A program made the translations under genes and the position numbers. From Streptomyces sp. SA15 (GTDB taxonomy: Bacteria > Actinomycetota > Actinomycetes > Streptomycetales > Streptomycetaceae), in NCBI RefSeq assembly GCF_002291145.1, contig NZ_NTGE01000215.1, forward strand, positions 37,082 to 101,081: 64,000 nucleotides of DNA, given 5' to 3'. Every line of letters begins with the position of its first letter. Position 1 is the stretch's first letter. The notes under the pieces were generated by a model. That model had not been told where the DNA came from. It saw only the letters and a program-made list of their open reading frames with translations, and did not search any database. This document shows positions 49,448 through 59,006 of this stretch, one piece after another.

Positions 49448-50932
49448 ATGGGATACGACCTGATCGTCGTCGGTGCCGGTTCGGCGGGCGGGGTGCTGGC
49501 CGATCGTCTCTCCGCCGATCCCGACCGCTCGGTGCTGTTGCTGGAAGCGGGCCCGGACTTCGGTACGACGGCGCGGGAGCAGCCCGCCGAGATCGCCGAT
49601 GCCGACGACCTCACCGAGACCTCCTACGACTGGGGGTACACCAGTGAGCCGGGTGCCGGCGGCAGGCGCGTCCCCCTGTTCGCGGGCCGGGTGGTCGGCG
49701 GCAGTTCGGCGACGAACAACGCGATGGCGCTGCGCGGCCAACCCGCCGACTACGACGCGTGGGCCGACCTCGGCAATCCCGGCCTCGGCTTCGCCGATGT
49801 GCTGCCGTACTTCCGCACCGTGGAACGAGACCTGGACTTCACCGACGACTGGCACGGCAGCGCGGGGCCGGTGCCGGTCAAGCGCCCCCGTCCCGCCGAA
49901 CTGACGCCGGTGCAGCGGGCGTTCACGGACGCCTGCGTGGCCGCCGGGTACCCCGCGGTCGCCGACCACAACGCCCCCGGCGCGCACGGGGCCGGGCCGA
50001 TGCCGTTCAACCAGGTCGGTGGGGTCCGCCAGTCCACCGCGCTGACCTACCTCGCGGCGGCGCGGCAGCGGCCCAACCTCACCGTCCGCGGCGGTGTGCT
50101 CGTCGAGAAGGTGGTGCTGAAGGGGACTCGTGCCGTCGGTGTGCGACTGGCCGAGCCGGCCGAGACCATCCACGCCGGCCTCGTCGTGCTGGCGGCCGGC
50201 GCGTACGGGTCGCCGCTGCTGTTGCTGCGCTCCGGCATCGGCCCGGCCGAGGAACTCCGTGAGGCCCGGATCGAGGCGCGGGTCGACCTGCCCGGCGTCG
50301 GGCGCGACCTGCGGGATCACCCGCTGCTGCGGCTGCCCTTCGCCGCCACCGTGCCGGAAGGAACACCCGCGTTGCAGACCATGCTCACCTGTGCGGGCAA
50401 CGGTGAGGAGGCCGGCCCCGACCTGCAGATCTTTCCCGCGGGGCCGATGGCGGTCGACGGCGAATCGCTGTGCCACCTGCTCGTCGCGGTGATCGCCCCG
50501 CGCTCCCGCGGCACCCTGCGGCTCCGCGCCGACGGCCCGGACAACCGGCCCGCCATCGACCCTCGTCTGCTGGACCACCCCGACGATCTGAACCGCATGG
50601 TGGCCGGCATCCGGCTCGCACACGAGATCGCCGATACCGGGCCGCTGGCGGCACTGCTGACCCCAGGGCGGCCGGTCCGTGACGCCACGGACGCCGACCT
50701 CGCGGCCATGGCGCACGCGCAGACCGCCTCGTATCAGCATCCGGTCGGTACCTGCCGGATGGGACCCGAGCACGACCCGTCCGCCGTGACCGACACCCGG
50801 GGCGCCGTGCGTGGGGTCGACGGGCTGCACGTCGTGGACGCGTCGACCATGCCGGGCATTCCGCGGGCGAACACCAACCTGCCCACGCTGATGCTCGCCG
50901 AGCGGTTCGCCGCGGCGTGGTCCGCGTCATGA
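49448..50932 (+). CDS. GMC-family FAD oxidoreductase
   Basis: A 494-residue flavoprotein. Seen: the ADP-binding N-terminus YDLIVVGAGSAGGVLADRLS, the GMC signature around RVVGGSSATNNAMALRGQPA, GLVVLAAGAYGSPLLLLRSG, and the C-terminal active-site block ASYQHPVGTCRMGPEHDPSA (His) with VVDASTMPGIPRANTNLPTL (Asn). Substrates in this family are primary alcohols such as choline, glucose or aryl alcohols and cannot be told here. It starts 96 bp after the exporter gene on the same strand. Confidence 0.93.
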   Translation: MGYDLIVVGAGSAGGVLADRLSADPDRSVLLLEAGPDFGTTAREQPAEIADADDLTETSYDWGYTSEPGAGGRRVPLFAGRVVGGSSATNNAMALRGQPADYDAWADLGNPGLGFADVLPYFRTVERDLDFTDDWHGSAGPVPVKRPRPAELTPVQRAFTDACVAAGYPAVADHNAPGAHGAGPMPFNQVGGVRQSTALTYLAAARQRPNLTVRGGVLVEKVVLKGTRAVGVRLAEPAETIHAGLVVLAAGAYGSPLLLLRSGIGPAEELREARIEARVDLPGVGRDLRDHPLLRLPFAATVPEGTPALQTMLTCAGNGEEAGPDLQIFPAGPMAVDGESLCHLLVAVIAPRSRGTLRLRADGPDNRPAIDPRLLDHPDDLNRMVAGIRLAHEIADTGPLAALLTPGRPVRDATDADLAAMAHAQTASYQHPVGTCRMGPEHDPSAVTDTRGAVRGVDGLHVVDASTMPGIPRANTNLPTLMLAERFAAAWSAS

Positions 50933-50952
50933 GAATTGACGGCGTCTCAAGT

Positions 50953-51762
50953 TCAGGAGCTGGTGCCGATCACGACGTTGGCGTACATCTCCTCGGACAC
51001 CGCCAGGCGGGTCTCCAGGCCGCTGCGGTTGAAGGCGTCGACGGCCGTCGGCGCCTGGCGTTCGCTCGTCTCGACCAGCAGACAGCCGCCGGGGGCGAGC
51101 CACCGGGGCGCTTCGGCCGCGACCCGGCGCAGGACGTCCAGGCCGTCCGTGCCTCCGTCGAGCGCGACCAGCGGCTCGTGGTCGCGTGCCTCGGCGGGCA
51201 GGAGCCCGACTTCGCCGCTGGGGACGTACGGCACGTTCGCCGCGAGGACGTGGACACGGCCGCGCAGGTCACCGGGGAGGGCGTCGAACAGGTCGCCCTC
51301 GTGGACGTGGCCGCCGACGGCGGCGACGTTGCGGCGGGCGCAGCGCACCGCGGCCGGGTCGATGTCGGCGGCGTGCAACTCGATCCGGCCGAGCGAGGCG
51401 GCCAGCGCGGCCCCGACGGCGCCCGAGCCGCAGCACAGGTCCACCACGACGGACGCGTCGGGGACGTGGGCGAGGGCCTGTTCGACGAGGAACTCGGTAC
51501 GGCGGCGGGGCACGAACACGCCGGGTTCCACGGCGATGCGCAGCCCGCGGAACTCGGCCCAGCCCAGGACGAGTTCGAGGGGCTGACCGGCGACCCTGCG
51601 GTCCACCAGGGTGGCCAGCTCGTCCGGGGTGCGCGCGGTGGCCAGGATCAACTCCGCCTCGTCCTCGGCGAAGACACAGCCGGAGGCACGGAGCGCGGCT
51701 ACGACGGAGTCACGAGAAGACGCATGAGAAGGGGACGGCGACTGCGGGGAAAGTGGAGGCAT
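50953..51762 (-). CDS. PrmC/HemK-like N5-glutamine methyltransferase paralogue
   Basis: A 269-residue SAM-dependent methyltransferase. The N-terminal helical domain (residues 15-65) precedes the PrmC-type FRGLRIAVEPGVFVPRRRTE segment, the SAM motif VVDLCCGSGAVGAALAASLG, and ANVPYVPSGEVGLLP. The usual catalytic NPPY is NVPY here, as in the actinomycete group annotated as putative N5-glutamine methyltransferases, which exists beside the true PrmC. ATG at 51762. The 186-bp region upstream holds no gene. It converges with the GMC gene with 20 bp between stops. Confidence 0.88.
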   Translation of the reverse strand: MPPLSPQSPSPSHASSRDSVVAALRASGCVFAEDEAELILATARTPDELATLVDRRVAGQPLELVLGWAEFRGLRIAVEPGVFVPRRRTEFLVEQALAHVPDASVVVDLCCGSGAVGAALAASLGRIELHAADIDPAAVRCARRNVAAVGGHVHEGDLFDALPGDLRGRVHVLAANVPYVPSGEVGLLPAEARDHEPLVALDGGTDGLDVLRRVAAEAPRWLAPGGCLLVETSERQAPTAVDAFNRSGLETRLAVSEEMYANVVIGTSS

Positions 51763-51948
51763 GAAAGCCGAGAGCCTTTCGGAAGCCGAAGGGCGCTCCC
51801 GCGGTCACCTACGGCGGTGATCCGCGCCGGTTCGAGGAGAGAGCACCCGACCTGACAGTGCGGTAATGGGTCTCACCTCCTCGGTACTTCACGGCTGGGA
51901 CCGCCCGCAGCCGGAAGGCCACACAGTACCCCAACGCGCCAAGTCGTC

Positions 51949-52683
51949 TTACGCGACCGGGAACCGCCGCGGTGCCCGCGCCGTTGCGAACACCGTCGTA
52001 CGGCGCTGCCGGAAACCCAGGGACTCGTAGAGCCGGATGGCGTTGGTGTTGCCGGCGCCGGTGTGCAGGAAGGGGGTTTCGCCGCGCTCCCGGATGCCGT
52101 GGGAGACGGCGAGGATCAGCCGGGTCGCCAGGCCCTCGCCGCGGACGACGGGGTCGGTGCAGACCGCGCTGATCTCGGTCCAGCCCGGCGGGTGCAGCCG
52201 CTCCCCCGCCATGGCGACGAGGGCACCGTGCCGCCGTATGCCGAGGTAGGTGCCGAGCTCGATGGTGCGGGGCAGGAAGGGGCCGGGCCGGGTGCGGGCG
52301 ACCAGGTCGAGCATCTCGGGCACGTCGGCGGGGCCGAGGCGGACCGCCTCCGGGTCCGGGGCCGGGATCACACCGTCGTCCACCATCTGCACGCCCTCGA
52401 TCCTTTCCGTGACCTCCCAGTCGTCGGGGACCCGCCCCCGGAAGCCGAGCAGCGGGACCTCGGGGCCGGCGAGCGCCGCGACGTCGGCCCAGTCGTCGGT
52501 GTCGGGCTCGTCGGGCAGGGCCAGCCACGGCGTGACGTCGACGGGGTAGCGCAGCACCCGGCCGCGCCGCTCGGCGAAGTGGGCGTGCGGGCCGGTGAGG
52601 GCGGCCAGGGCGGGGTTGTCGAGGACGTGCGGTGCGTCGACGGTCCGCGGGGCCTCGGTGGTGTGCGGTGCCTCGGTGGTCAT
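51949..52683 (-). CDS. GNAT-family N-acetyltransferase
   Basis: A 244-residue protein with a C-terminal GNAT domain (residues 110-235): LGIRRHGALVAMAGERLHPP, EISAVCTDPVVRGEGLATRL (acetyl-CoA loop RGEGLA) and TGAGNTNAIRLYESLGFRQR. The N-terminus repeats TEAP/VDAP (TTEAPHTTEAPRTVDAPH), a low-complexity stretch that may be unstructured. Its ATG overlaps the stop of the upstream oxidoreductase gene (ATGA), so the two are one operon. The acceptor is unknown. Confidence 0.9.
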   Translation of the reverse strand: MTTEAPHTTEAPRTVDAPHVLDNPALAALTGPHAHFAERRGRVLRYPVDVTPWLALPDEPDTDDWADVAALAGPEVPLLGFRGRVPDDWEVTERIEGVQMVDDGVIPAPDPEAVRLGPADVPEMLDLVARTRPGPFLPRTIELGTYLGIRRHGALVAMAGERLHPPGWTEISAVCTDPVVRGEGLATRLILAVSHGIRERGETPFLHTGAGNTNAIRLYESLGFRQRRTTVFATARAPRRFPVA

Positions 52684-53603
52684 CGGGCGACCTCGATCAC
52701 GACCTTGCCGCGGGCGTGGCCGTCCTCGACCGTGCGCAGGGCCTCGCCTGCCCGGTCGAGCGGGAACGTCCGGGTGACGTGGGGGTCGAGCTCGCCTTTG
52801 ACCACGAGGTGGGCGACCGCCTCCAGGACCGCGGCGGTGCGCGCCCGGGCCACGCGGGCTCCGCCCAGCCGCTCCACCTCCTCGGGCGGGGCGCCGGCCG
52901 TGATCAGCTTCGTCCGGTCGGTGAGCAGCAGAGCCGCCTCGGCCAGTACCTCGCCGCCCACGAGGTCGTAGACCCCGTCGACGCCGTCCGGCGCGGCCGC
53001 CCGCACCCGCTCGGCCCAGCCCGGGCCGGACGGCACGTGCACGGCCCCGAGCGACTCGACGAAGTCCTTCTTTCCCTTGCTAGCGACGCCGACGACGCCC
53101 AGTCCGAAGGCCCGGGCGATCTGCACGGCCGCCGCGCCCACCCCGCCGCCCGCGCCGGTGACCAGCAGGGTCGCCCCCGAAGGCAGGTCGAGCTGGCGTA
53201 TCCCGTCGTAGGCGGTCGCGGCGGCTACGGGCAGGGTCGCGGCGTCGGTGAAGTCCAACGCGGCGGGCTTGTGCGCGGTCACCGCGGCGGGCAGCAGTGC
53301 GTACTCGGCGTAGGCCCCGGCCACCGTATTGCCGAAGACCTCGTCCCCCGCGGCGAATCCCTCGACGCCGTCGCCGGTCGCCTCGACGATCCCGGCGACC
53401 TCGCTGCCGAAGACGGCCGGGAACACGCGCTCGCCGCTCCCGGGGCGGCGGTAGCCCGTGCGCAGCTTCCAGTCGATGGGGTTCACGCCCGCGGCACGCA
53501 CCGCGACCAGGACCTGTCCGGGGCCCGGGACGGGCCGGTCCACCTCGACGAGGGCCTCGGTCTCCGGTCCGCCGTACCGCGTGAAGACATACGCCTTGGG
53601 CAC
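52680..53603 (-). CDS. NADP-dependent quinone-oxidoreductase-type MDR enzyme
   Basis: A 307-residue zinc-free medium-chain reductase: N-terminal GroES-like domain (PKAYVFTRYGGPETEALVEV, AAGVNPIDWKLRTGYRRPGS) and the Rossmann domain GATLLVTGAGGGVGAAAVQI. No catalytic zinc cysteines are seen. Members reduce quinones or enones with NADPH. The GTG at 53603 has AAGGAG 10 bases upstream. It is first in an operon with the GNAT gene. Confidence 0.92.
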   Translation of the reverse strand: MPKAYVFTRYGGPETEALVEVDRPVPGPGQVLVAVRAAGVNPIDWKLRTGYRRPGSGERVFPAVFGSEVAGIVEATGDGVEGFAAGDEVFGNTVAGAYAEYALLPAAVTAHKPAALDFTDAATLPVAAATAYDGIRQLDLPSGATLLVTGAGGGVGAAAVQIARAFGLGVVGVASKGKKDFVESLGAVHVPSGPGWAERVRAAAPDGVDGVYDLVGGEVLAEAALLLTDRTKLITAGAPPEEVERLGGARVARARTAAVLEAVAHLVVKGELDPHVTRTFPLDRAGEALRTVEDGHARGKVVIEVAR

Positions 53604-53858
53604 TGCTCCCACTCTCCTTCGCTGCGCCGGGACACCGGTTTGTGCGCCGGGACACCAGTTCTAAAGGACCACCGGATGTGGCAACAGTCGGCAAGGAAGA
53701 TCGGCGGTCCGCTATTCCCCGGACGCCGGAGAGTTCATACGGCCTTCAAGTTCTTACGGTCTTCACGATCCCGGGGCCGGCCCGCGCGCCGGGCGTGCCT
53801 GACATGCACGTACGGTTGACCGCGTAAGCAATCACCACCGTCGTCACGCTGGAACCGT

Positions 53859-54456
<598 letters not shown>

Positions 54457-54464
<8 letters not shown>

Positions 54465-55227
54465 GACCTTCACTCCCGGGGCCTTCACTCCCCCGACGCG
54501 GTTCGCCGTGCCCGGGCGGATCGCCGTGAGCGACCGGGCCGCCTCGGTGTGGCAGACGGCCACGCTCACCGAGATCCGCCGCGAGACCCCGCACGCGTCC
54601 ACGTTCCGGTTCGCGGTGCCCGCGTGGGCGGGTCATCTGCCCGGTCAGCACCTGATGCTGCGGCTGGTCGCCGCGGACGGCTATGTGGCGCAGCGCCACT
54701 ATTCGATCGCGTCCGCGCCCGAGGACTCGGGGCACATCGAGCTGACCCTGGACCACGTCGAGGGCGGTGAGGTCTCGGGCTGGTTCCACACGGTGGCCAG
54801 GCCTGGTGACGAGGTCGAGGTGCGCGGCCCGTTGAGCGGCTTCTTCGCCTGGCCCGGCGACCGGCCCGCGCTGCTGATCGGCGCCGGTTCCGGGGTCGTA
54901 CCGCTGATGTCGATGGTGCGGCACCACCGGATGCGCGGCCTGTCCGTGCCGCTGCGGATGCTGGTGTCGGCCCGCAGCCCGCGGGAGCTCGTCTACGCGC
55001 GGGAGGTGGGAGCGGAGACGACGGCCGTGTTCACGCGGAGCGCGCCGGAGGGTGTGCCGGTGGGACGTATGGCGGCCGGACATGTGACGCCGCTCCTGGC
55101 CGAGCAGCCTCCTGGTGGGTGGGAGGCCTATGTGTGCGGCTCCAACGCCTTCGCCGAGCACGCCTCGCGGCTGCTCGTCGAGGCCGGCCAGCCCGTGGAC
55201 CGTATCCGGATCGAACGCTTCGGCTGA
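54457..55227 (+). CDS. Ferredoxin-NADP-reductase-type flavoprotein
   Basis: A 256-residue reductase. FAD-binding barrel: LPGQHLMLRLVAADGYVAQR and HYSIASAPEDSGHIELTLDH (RxYS motif). NAD(P)-binding domain: GDRPALLIGAGSGVVPLMSM and WEAYVCGSNAFAEHASRLL. It lacks a 2Fe-2S domain. The GTG at 54457 overlaps the end of the molybdenum oxidoreductase gene (GTGACTGA), giving translational coupling and a two-protein electron-transfer chain. Confidence 0.92.
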
Positions 55228-55413
55228 CGGGCGGAACCGTCACCTCCTGGCCGGTTCGGCGGCCTCCGGCGTCCGTCCCCGTACCGCCCGGCGTTTCGGC
55301 GGGACCCGGCTGGGCACTCCTGTCCGGCGGTCACTTGTGGTGATCGTCGGTGAAGGAGGCCAGTGGGGGTACCCGTGTGGGAGCTCGCAGACGTGCGCGG
55401 TGCGGAGGTCGAC

Positions 55414-55998
55414 ATGCGAACCCGGGTGCGCGGCTGGCGCTGGCGGCGCAATCCGCTCAGGCGCCGGTCGGACGTCCTAGAGGCATGGATGGTCGTGGCC
55501 GTCGGTCTGCTGCTGTTCGTGGGCGCTCCCCTGGCGGGCGCGGTCGCGGGCTGGTGGGCCCATGGCGAGGCGCGGGCGGTCGCGGCGGAACAGCGTGCCG
55601 ATCGCCATCGCGTCCGTGCCGAGGTCCTCGGCCGGACCCCCGACTCGCTGCCCTCGGTGCAGGGCGGCCGGGAGCACGCCTACCGCGCGACCGTGCGCTG
55701 GACCGATCCCGACAGCGGCCTGCGGACGGGCACGGCACGTGTCCCGGCGGGCACGCACCGGGGTGAGGTGATCGACGTGTGGTTCGACGGCAAGGGCCGG
55801 AGTGTGCTCCCGCCGCCGGACGAGAGCGCGGTCTGGCAGCACACGCTCACCCTCGGCTTGTGTGCCACCGGAGGCGCGGTCGCGGGGGTGCTCCTCGTCC
55901 GCTCCGTCGCGCGCGGTGCGCTCAACCACCGCCGGATGGCCGCCTGGGAACGGGAGTGGGCCCTGACCGAGCCGCAGTGGACCCGCCGCCGGGCATGA
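55414..55998 (+). CDS. Rv1733c-family membrane protein
   Basis: A 194-residue protein with two membrane helices (AWMVVAVGLLLFVGAPLAGA near residue 25 and TLGLCATGGAVAGVLLVRSV near 155) enclosing an extracellular domain (YRATVRWTDPDSGLRTGTAR, HRGEVIDVWFDGKGRSVLPP). It matches the layout of mycobacterial Rv1733c and its many Streptomyces relatives, of unknown function. The ATG at 55414 has GGAGG 5 bases upstream. Confidence 0.88.
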   Translation: MRTRVRGWRWRRNPLRRRSDVLEAWMVVAVGLLLFVGAPLAGAVAGWWAHGEARAVAAEQRADRHRVRAEVLGRTPDSLPSVQGGREHAYRATVRWTDPDSGLRTGTARVPAGTHRGEVIDVWFDGKGRSVLPPPDESAVWQHTLTLGLCATGGAVAGVLLVRSVARGALNHRRMAAWEREWALTEPQWTRRRA

Positions 55999-56034
55999 CC
56001 GGCCCGGTCCCCGCCCGCCGGGACGAGGTGCCGT

Positions 56035-57414
56035 TCACACCCCCTGCTGCATCCGCCGCGCGATCCCCCCGTGCGTCCGCAGCGCGTCCGCCAGCCCGGC
56101 CAGGACCGGCTCGCCCCGGTCGACGAGGACGCGGCCGGCGACCACCGTCGTCCACGCGCGGGCGGGCCCGCAACGCAGCCACGCCTCCACCGGGTCGGTC
56201 CACGCACCGGCGAGCGCGACCTCGTGCAGGTCCCAGACGACGAGGTCGGCGCACGCCCCGGGCCGCAGATGCCCCAGCTCGTCCGCGCGGCCCAGACAGC
56301 GGGCCGAGCCGCGCGTCGCCAGGTCGAGGGCGTCCCGCGCGGTCATCGCGCCGGGCCCGCCCCGGTAGCGCCCGAGCAGCAGCGCCCCGCGGGTCTCCAT
56401 CCACAGCGAGGCGTGGTCAGTGGAGGCGGAGCCGTCGCAGCCGATGCCGACGGGCATGCCCAGCTCGCGCATCTCGCGCACCCGGGCGGTGCCCCCGCCG
56501 ATCAGCATGTTGGAGCTCGGGCAGTGCGCGACGCCGACGCCCGCGGCCGCGAGGCGGCGCAGCTCGTCCTCGCTGGGGTAGATGCAGTGGGCGACCCAGG
56601 TGCGGTCGCTCATCCAGCCCGTCTCCTCGAAGTACTCCACGGGCCGGCAGCCGTAGGTCTGAAGGCAGTAGGCGTCCTCGTCGCGGTCCTCGGCGAGGTG
56701 GGTGTGCAGCCGTACGTCGTACCGCTCGGCGAGTTCCGCGGTGGCCGTCATCAGCCCCTTCGTCACCGAGAACGGCGAGCAGGGCGCGAGCGCGACCCGT
56801 ACCAGCGCGCCGGGTTCCGGGTCGTGGTGCGCCTTGATGACGCGCTCGCTGTCGGCGAGGACCTCGTCGTCGGTCTGCGTGACGCTCCGCGGCGGCAGCC
56901 CGCCGTCCTCCACGGAGCGGGTCATGGAGCCGCGGGTGGCGTGGAAGCGGAAGCCGATGTCGCGTGCGGCGCGGATCTCGGCGTCGACCAGGCGCGGGCG
57001 GGGGTGGACGTAGAGGTGGTCGGAGGAGGTGGTGCAGCCGCCCATCAGCAGCTCGGCCATGCCGACGTAGGCCGACACGTAGGCGGCCTCCTGGTCGAGT
57101 GCGGCCCACAGCGGGTACAGGGTGGTCAGCCAGTCGAAGAGCGAGCCGTTCACGGCGGGGGCGTAGGAGCGGGTGAGGTTCTGGTAGATGTGGTGGTGCG
57201 TGTTGACCAGGCCCGGGGTGACCAGGCGCCCGACGGCGGAGACGGTCGTTCGGGCCTCGGGTTCGCTGCCGGCCGGACCGACCGCGGTGACCCGACCTCC
57301 CGTGACGGCCACCCAGCCGCCCGGGATCTCCCGCTCGCCGTCCACGACGAGCAGTTCGGCGTCCCTGACCAGCAGTTCGACCGCGTTGACCGGCACCTCG
57401 GCGGCAGACGTCAT
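56035..57414 (-). CDS. Amidohydrolase, 8-oxoguanine deaminase type
   Basis: A 459-residue metal-dependent deaminase. Metal and substrate motifs appear in order: VNTHHHIYQNLTRSYAP (HxH), VRLHTHLAEDRDEDAYC, WVAHCIYPSEDELRRL, SSNMLIGGG and GIGCDGSASTDHASLWMETR. This set is that of 8-oxoguanine and related purine/triazine deaminases. The ATG at 57414 is used; the frame extends further without a ribosome site. It would salvage or detoxify oxidised guanine. It is divergent from the esterase gene across 103 bp. Confidence 0.9.
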   Translation of the reverse strand: MTSAAEVPVNAVELLVRDAELLVVDGEREIPGGWVAVTGGRVTAVGPAGSEPEARTTVSAVGRLVTPGLVNTHHHIYQNLTRSYAPAVNGSLFDWLTTLYPLWAALDQEAAYVSAYVGMAELLMGGCTTSSDHLYVHPRPRLVDAEIRAARDIGFRFHATRGSMTRSVEDGGLPPRSVTQTDDEVLADSERVIKAHHDPEPGALVRVALAPCSPFSVTKGLMTATAELAERYDVRLHTHLAEDRDEDAYCLQTYGCRPVEYFEETGWMSDRTWVAHCIYPSEDELRRLAAAGVGVAHCPSSNMLIGGGTARVREMRELGMPVGIGCDGSASTDHASLWMETRGALLLGRYRGGPGAMTARDALDLATRGSARCLGRADELGHLRPGACADLVVWDLHEVALAGAWTDPVEAWLRCGPARAWTTVVAGRVLVDRGEPVLAGLADALRTHGGIARRMQQGV

Positions 57415-57517
57415 GTCGTCATCGTAGGCGCGTACCGAGGCAAAGACCTGGCGAGTCGTCCGACCACCCACGTACGGTGTGATCATCCGCACGCCCTCTT
57501 CACAAAGGCGGTTCCAG

Positions 57518-58486
57518 ATGGCCCTGTTCGACCTTCCCCTCGACGAGCTCCGCGAGTACCGCAGCGCGTCGACCGAGCCCGAGGACTTCGACGCGTTCTG
57601 GTCGAAGACGCTTCAGGAGGCCCGCGAGCACGATCTCGACGCGCGCTTCGAACTCGTCGACACGGGCCTGTCCACGGTGAAGGTCTACGACGTGACGTTC
57701 GCCGGGTTCGGTGGCCACCCGGTGAAGGGCTGGTTCACGATCCCCGCCGAGGTCTCCGCGCCGATTCCGGTGGTCGTGGAGTTCATCGGGTACGGCGGCG
57801 GGCGCGGGCTGCCGCACGAGCATCTGCTGTGGGCGTCGTCGGGCCGGGCGCACTTCGTGATGGACACGCGTGGCCAGGGCAGCGGCTGGGGCGGCGGTGG
57901 CGGAACCGCGGACCCGGTGGGCGGCGTGCCGGCCTACCCCGGTTTCATGACCCGGGGTATCGACGCCCCGGAGAACTACTACTACCGCCGGGTGTTCACG
58001 GACGGCGTGCGTGCGGTGGAGGCGGCCCGTTCCCACCCGCTGGCCGACCCCGCGCGCACGGTCGCCCTCGGGGGCAGCCAGGGCGGCGGCATCGCGATCG
58101 CGGTGGGCGGGCTGGTCCCGGACCTGGCGGCGGTCGCGCCGGACGTGCCGTTCCTGTGCGACTACCCGCGCGCGGTGACGGTGACGGACCGTCACCCGTA
58201 CCGCGAGATCGCCCTCTACCTCAAGACGCACCGCGGCCGCGGCGAGGACGCGCTGCGTACGCTCTCCTACTTCGACGGCGTGCACTTCGCGGCCCGCGGC
58301 CGTGCCCCCGCCCTGTTCTCGGCGGCTCTGGAGGACCAGACCTGCCCGCCGTCCACCGTCTTCGCGGCGTTCAACGCCTGGGCGCACGACGAGAAAGCGA
58401 TCGAGGTGTACGACTTCAACGACCACGAGGGCGGCGGCCCCTACCAGGAGGCGGCCAAGCTGCGCTGGCTGCGCTCCCACGCCTGA
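57518..58486 (+). CDS. Acetyl xylan esterase / cephalosporin C deacetylase (CE7)
   Basis: A 322-residue cytoplasmic alpha/beta hydrolase, the usual CE7 length. Seen: FDLPLDELREYRSASTEPED at the N-terminus, the RGQGSGWG segment, nucleophile elbow VALGGSQGGGIAIAVGGL, acid SAALEDQTCPPSTVFAAFNA, and base VYDFNDHEGGGPYQEA. It deacetylates short acetylated oligosaccharides. The ATG at 57518 follows AAAGG. A SnoaL-like gene follows after 10 bp. Confidence 0.93.
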   Translation: MALFDLPLDELREYRSASTEPEDFDAFWSKTLQEAREHDLDARFELVDTGLSTVKVYDVTFAGFGGHPVKGWFTIPAEVSAPIPVVVEFIGYGGGRGLPHEHLLWASSGRAHFVMDTRGQGSGWGGGGGTADPVGGVPAYPGFMTRGIDAPENYYYRRVFTDGVRAVEAARSHPLADPARTVALGGSQGGGIAIAVGGLVPDLAAVAPDVPFLCDYPRAVTVTDRHPYREIALYLKTHRGRGEDALRTLSYFDGVHFAARGRAPALFSAALEDQTCPPSTVFAAFNAWAHDEKAIEVYDFNDHEGGGPYQEAAKLRWLRSHA

Positions 58487-58496
58487 GGGACCGGGC

Positions 58497-58901
58497 ATGG
58501 AGACGGGGGTGGCCGCGGAGCGGTTCGTCCGGGTCTGGGAGCGCGCCTGGGCCGCACATGACGTTCGGGCGCTGCTGGAGTTGTACGCCGAGGACTGCGT
58601 CCACCGCTCCATGCCGTTCCGTGAGCCGCACCGCGGCCGGGACGGGCTGGCCGAGTATCTGCGCTGGTCGTTCGCCGAGGAGCGGGTGACGGACGTGCGG
58701 TTCTCGGCTCCCGTCGTCGGCGCGGACGGGGTCGCGGTGGCTGAGTTCCGGGTGCTGGCCGAGGAGGGCGGCTCGGCGTCCACGCTCGCCGGCTGTGTCT
58801 TCGTGCGGTTCGACGACGCCGGCCTGGCCGTCGAGACCCGCGACTACTGGCATGTGGCCGAGGGGCACCGGGAGCCGACGGGATCACTGTTCTTCCACTG
58901 A
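58497..58901 (+). CDS. SnoaL/NTF2-like protein
   Basis: A 134-residue single-domain protein (RFVRVWERAWAAHDVRALLE, LYAEDCVHRSMPFREPHRGR, DYWHVAEGHREPTGSLFFH). It resembles polyketide-cyclase-like SnoaL proteins of unknown substrate. It starts 10 bp after the esterase stop and is probably cotranscribed with it. It is not closely related to the NTF2-like pair at 4794 and 61576. Confidence 0.85.
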   Translation: METGVAAERFVRVWERAWAAHDVRALLELYAEDCVHRSMPFREPHRGRDGLAEYLRWSFAEERVTDVRFSAPVVGADGVAVAEFRVLAEEGGSASTLAGCVFVRFDDAGLAVETRDYWHVAEGHREPTGSLFFH

Positions 58902-59006
58902 GCCGCTTTGCCCCTACCCTTCCGCGCTGTCCGACCAGTCGGTATGTTCATGGCGCCCGGGTCGCCATGTCACCGCCCGGGGTTCCCGACGGACGACGGA
59001 GGGTCC

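Noticed and set aside
48569..50830. 753-residue minus-strand frame over the TauE/SafE and GMC genes
   Set aside because: Shadow of two well-supported genes, without family motifs.
56071..58689. Long plus-strand frame spanning the deaminase and esterase genes
   Set aside because: Antisense or out of frame to two genes with complete active sites.
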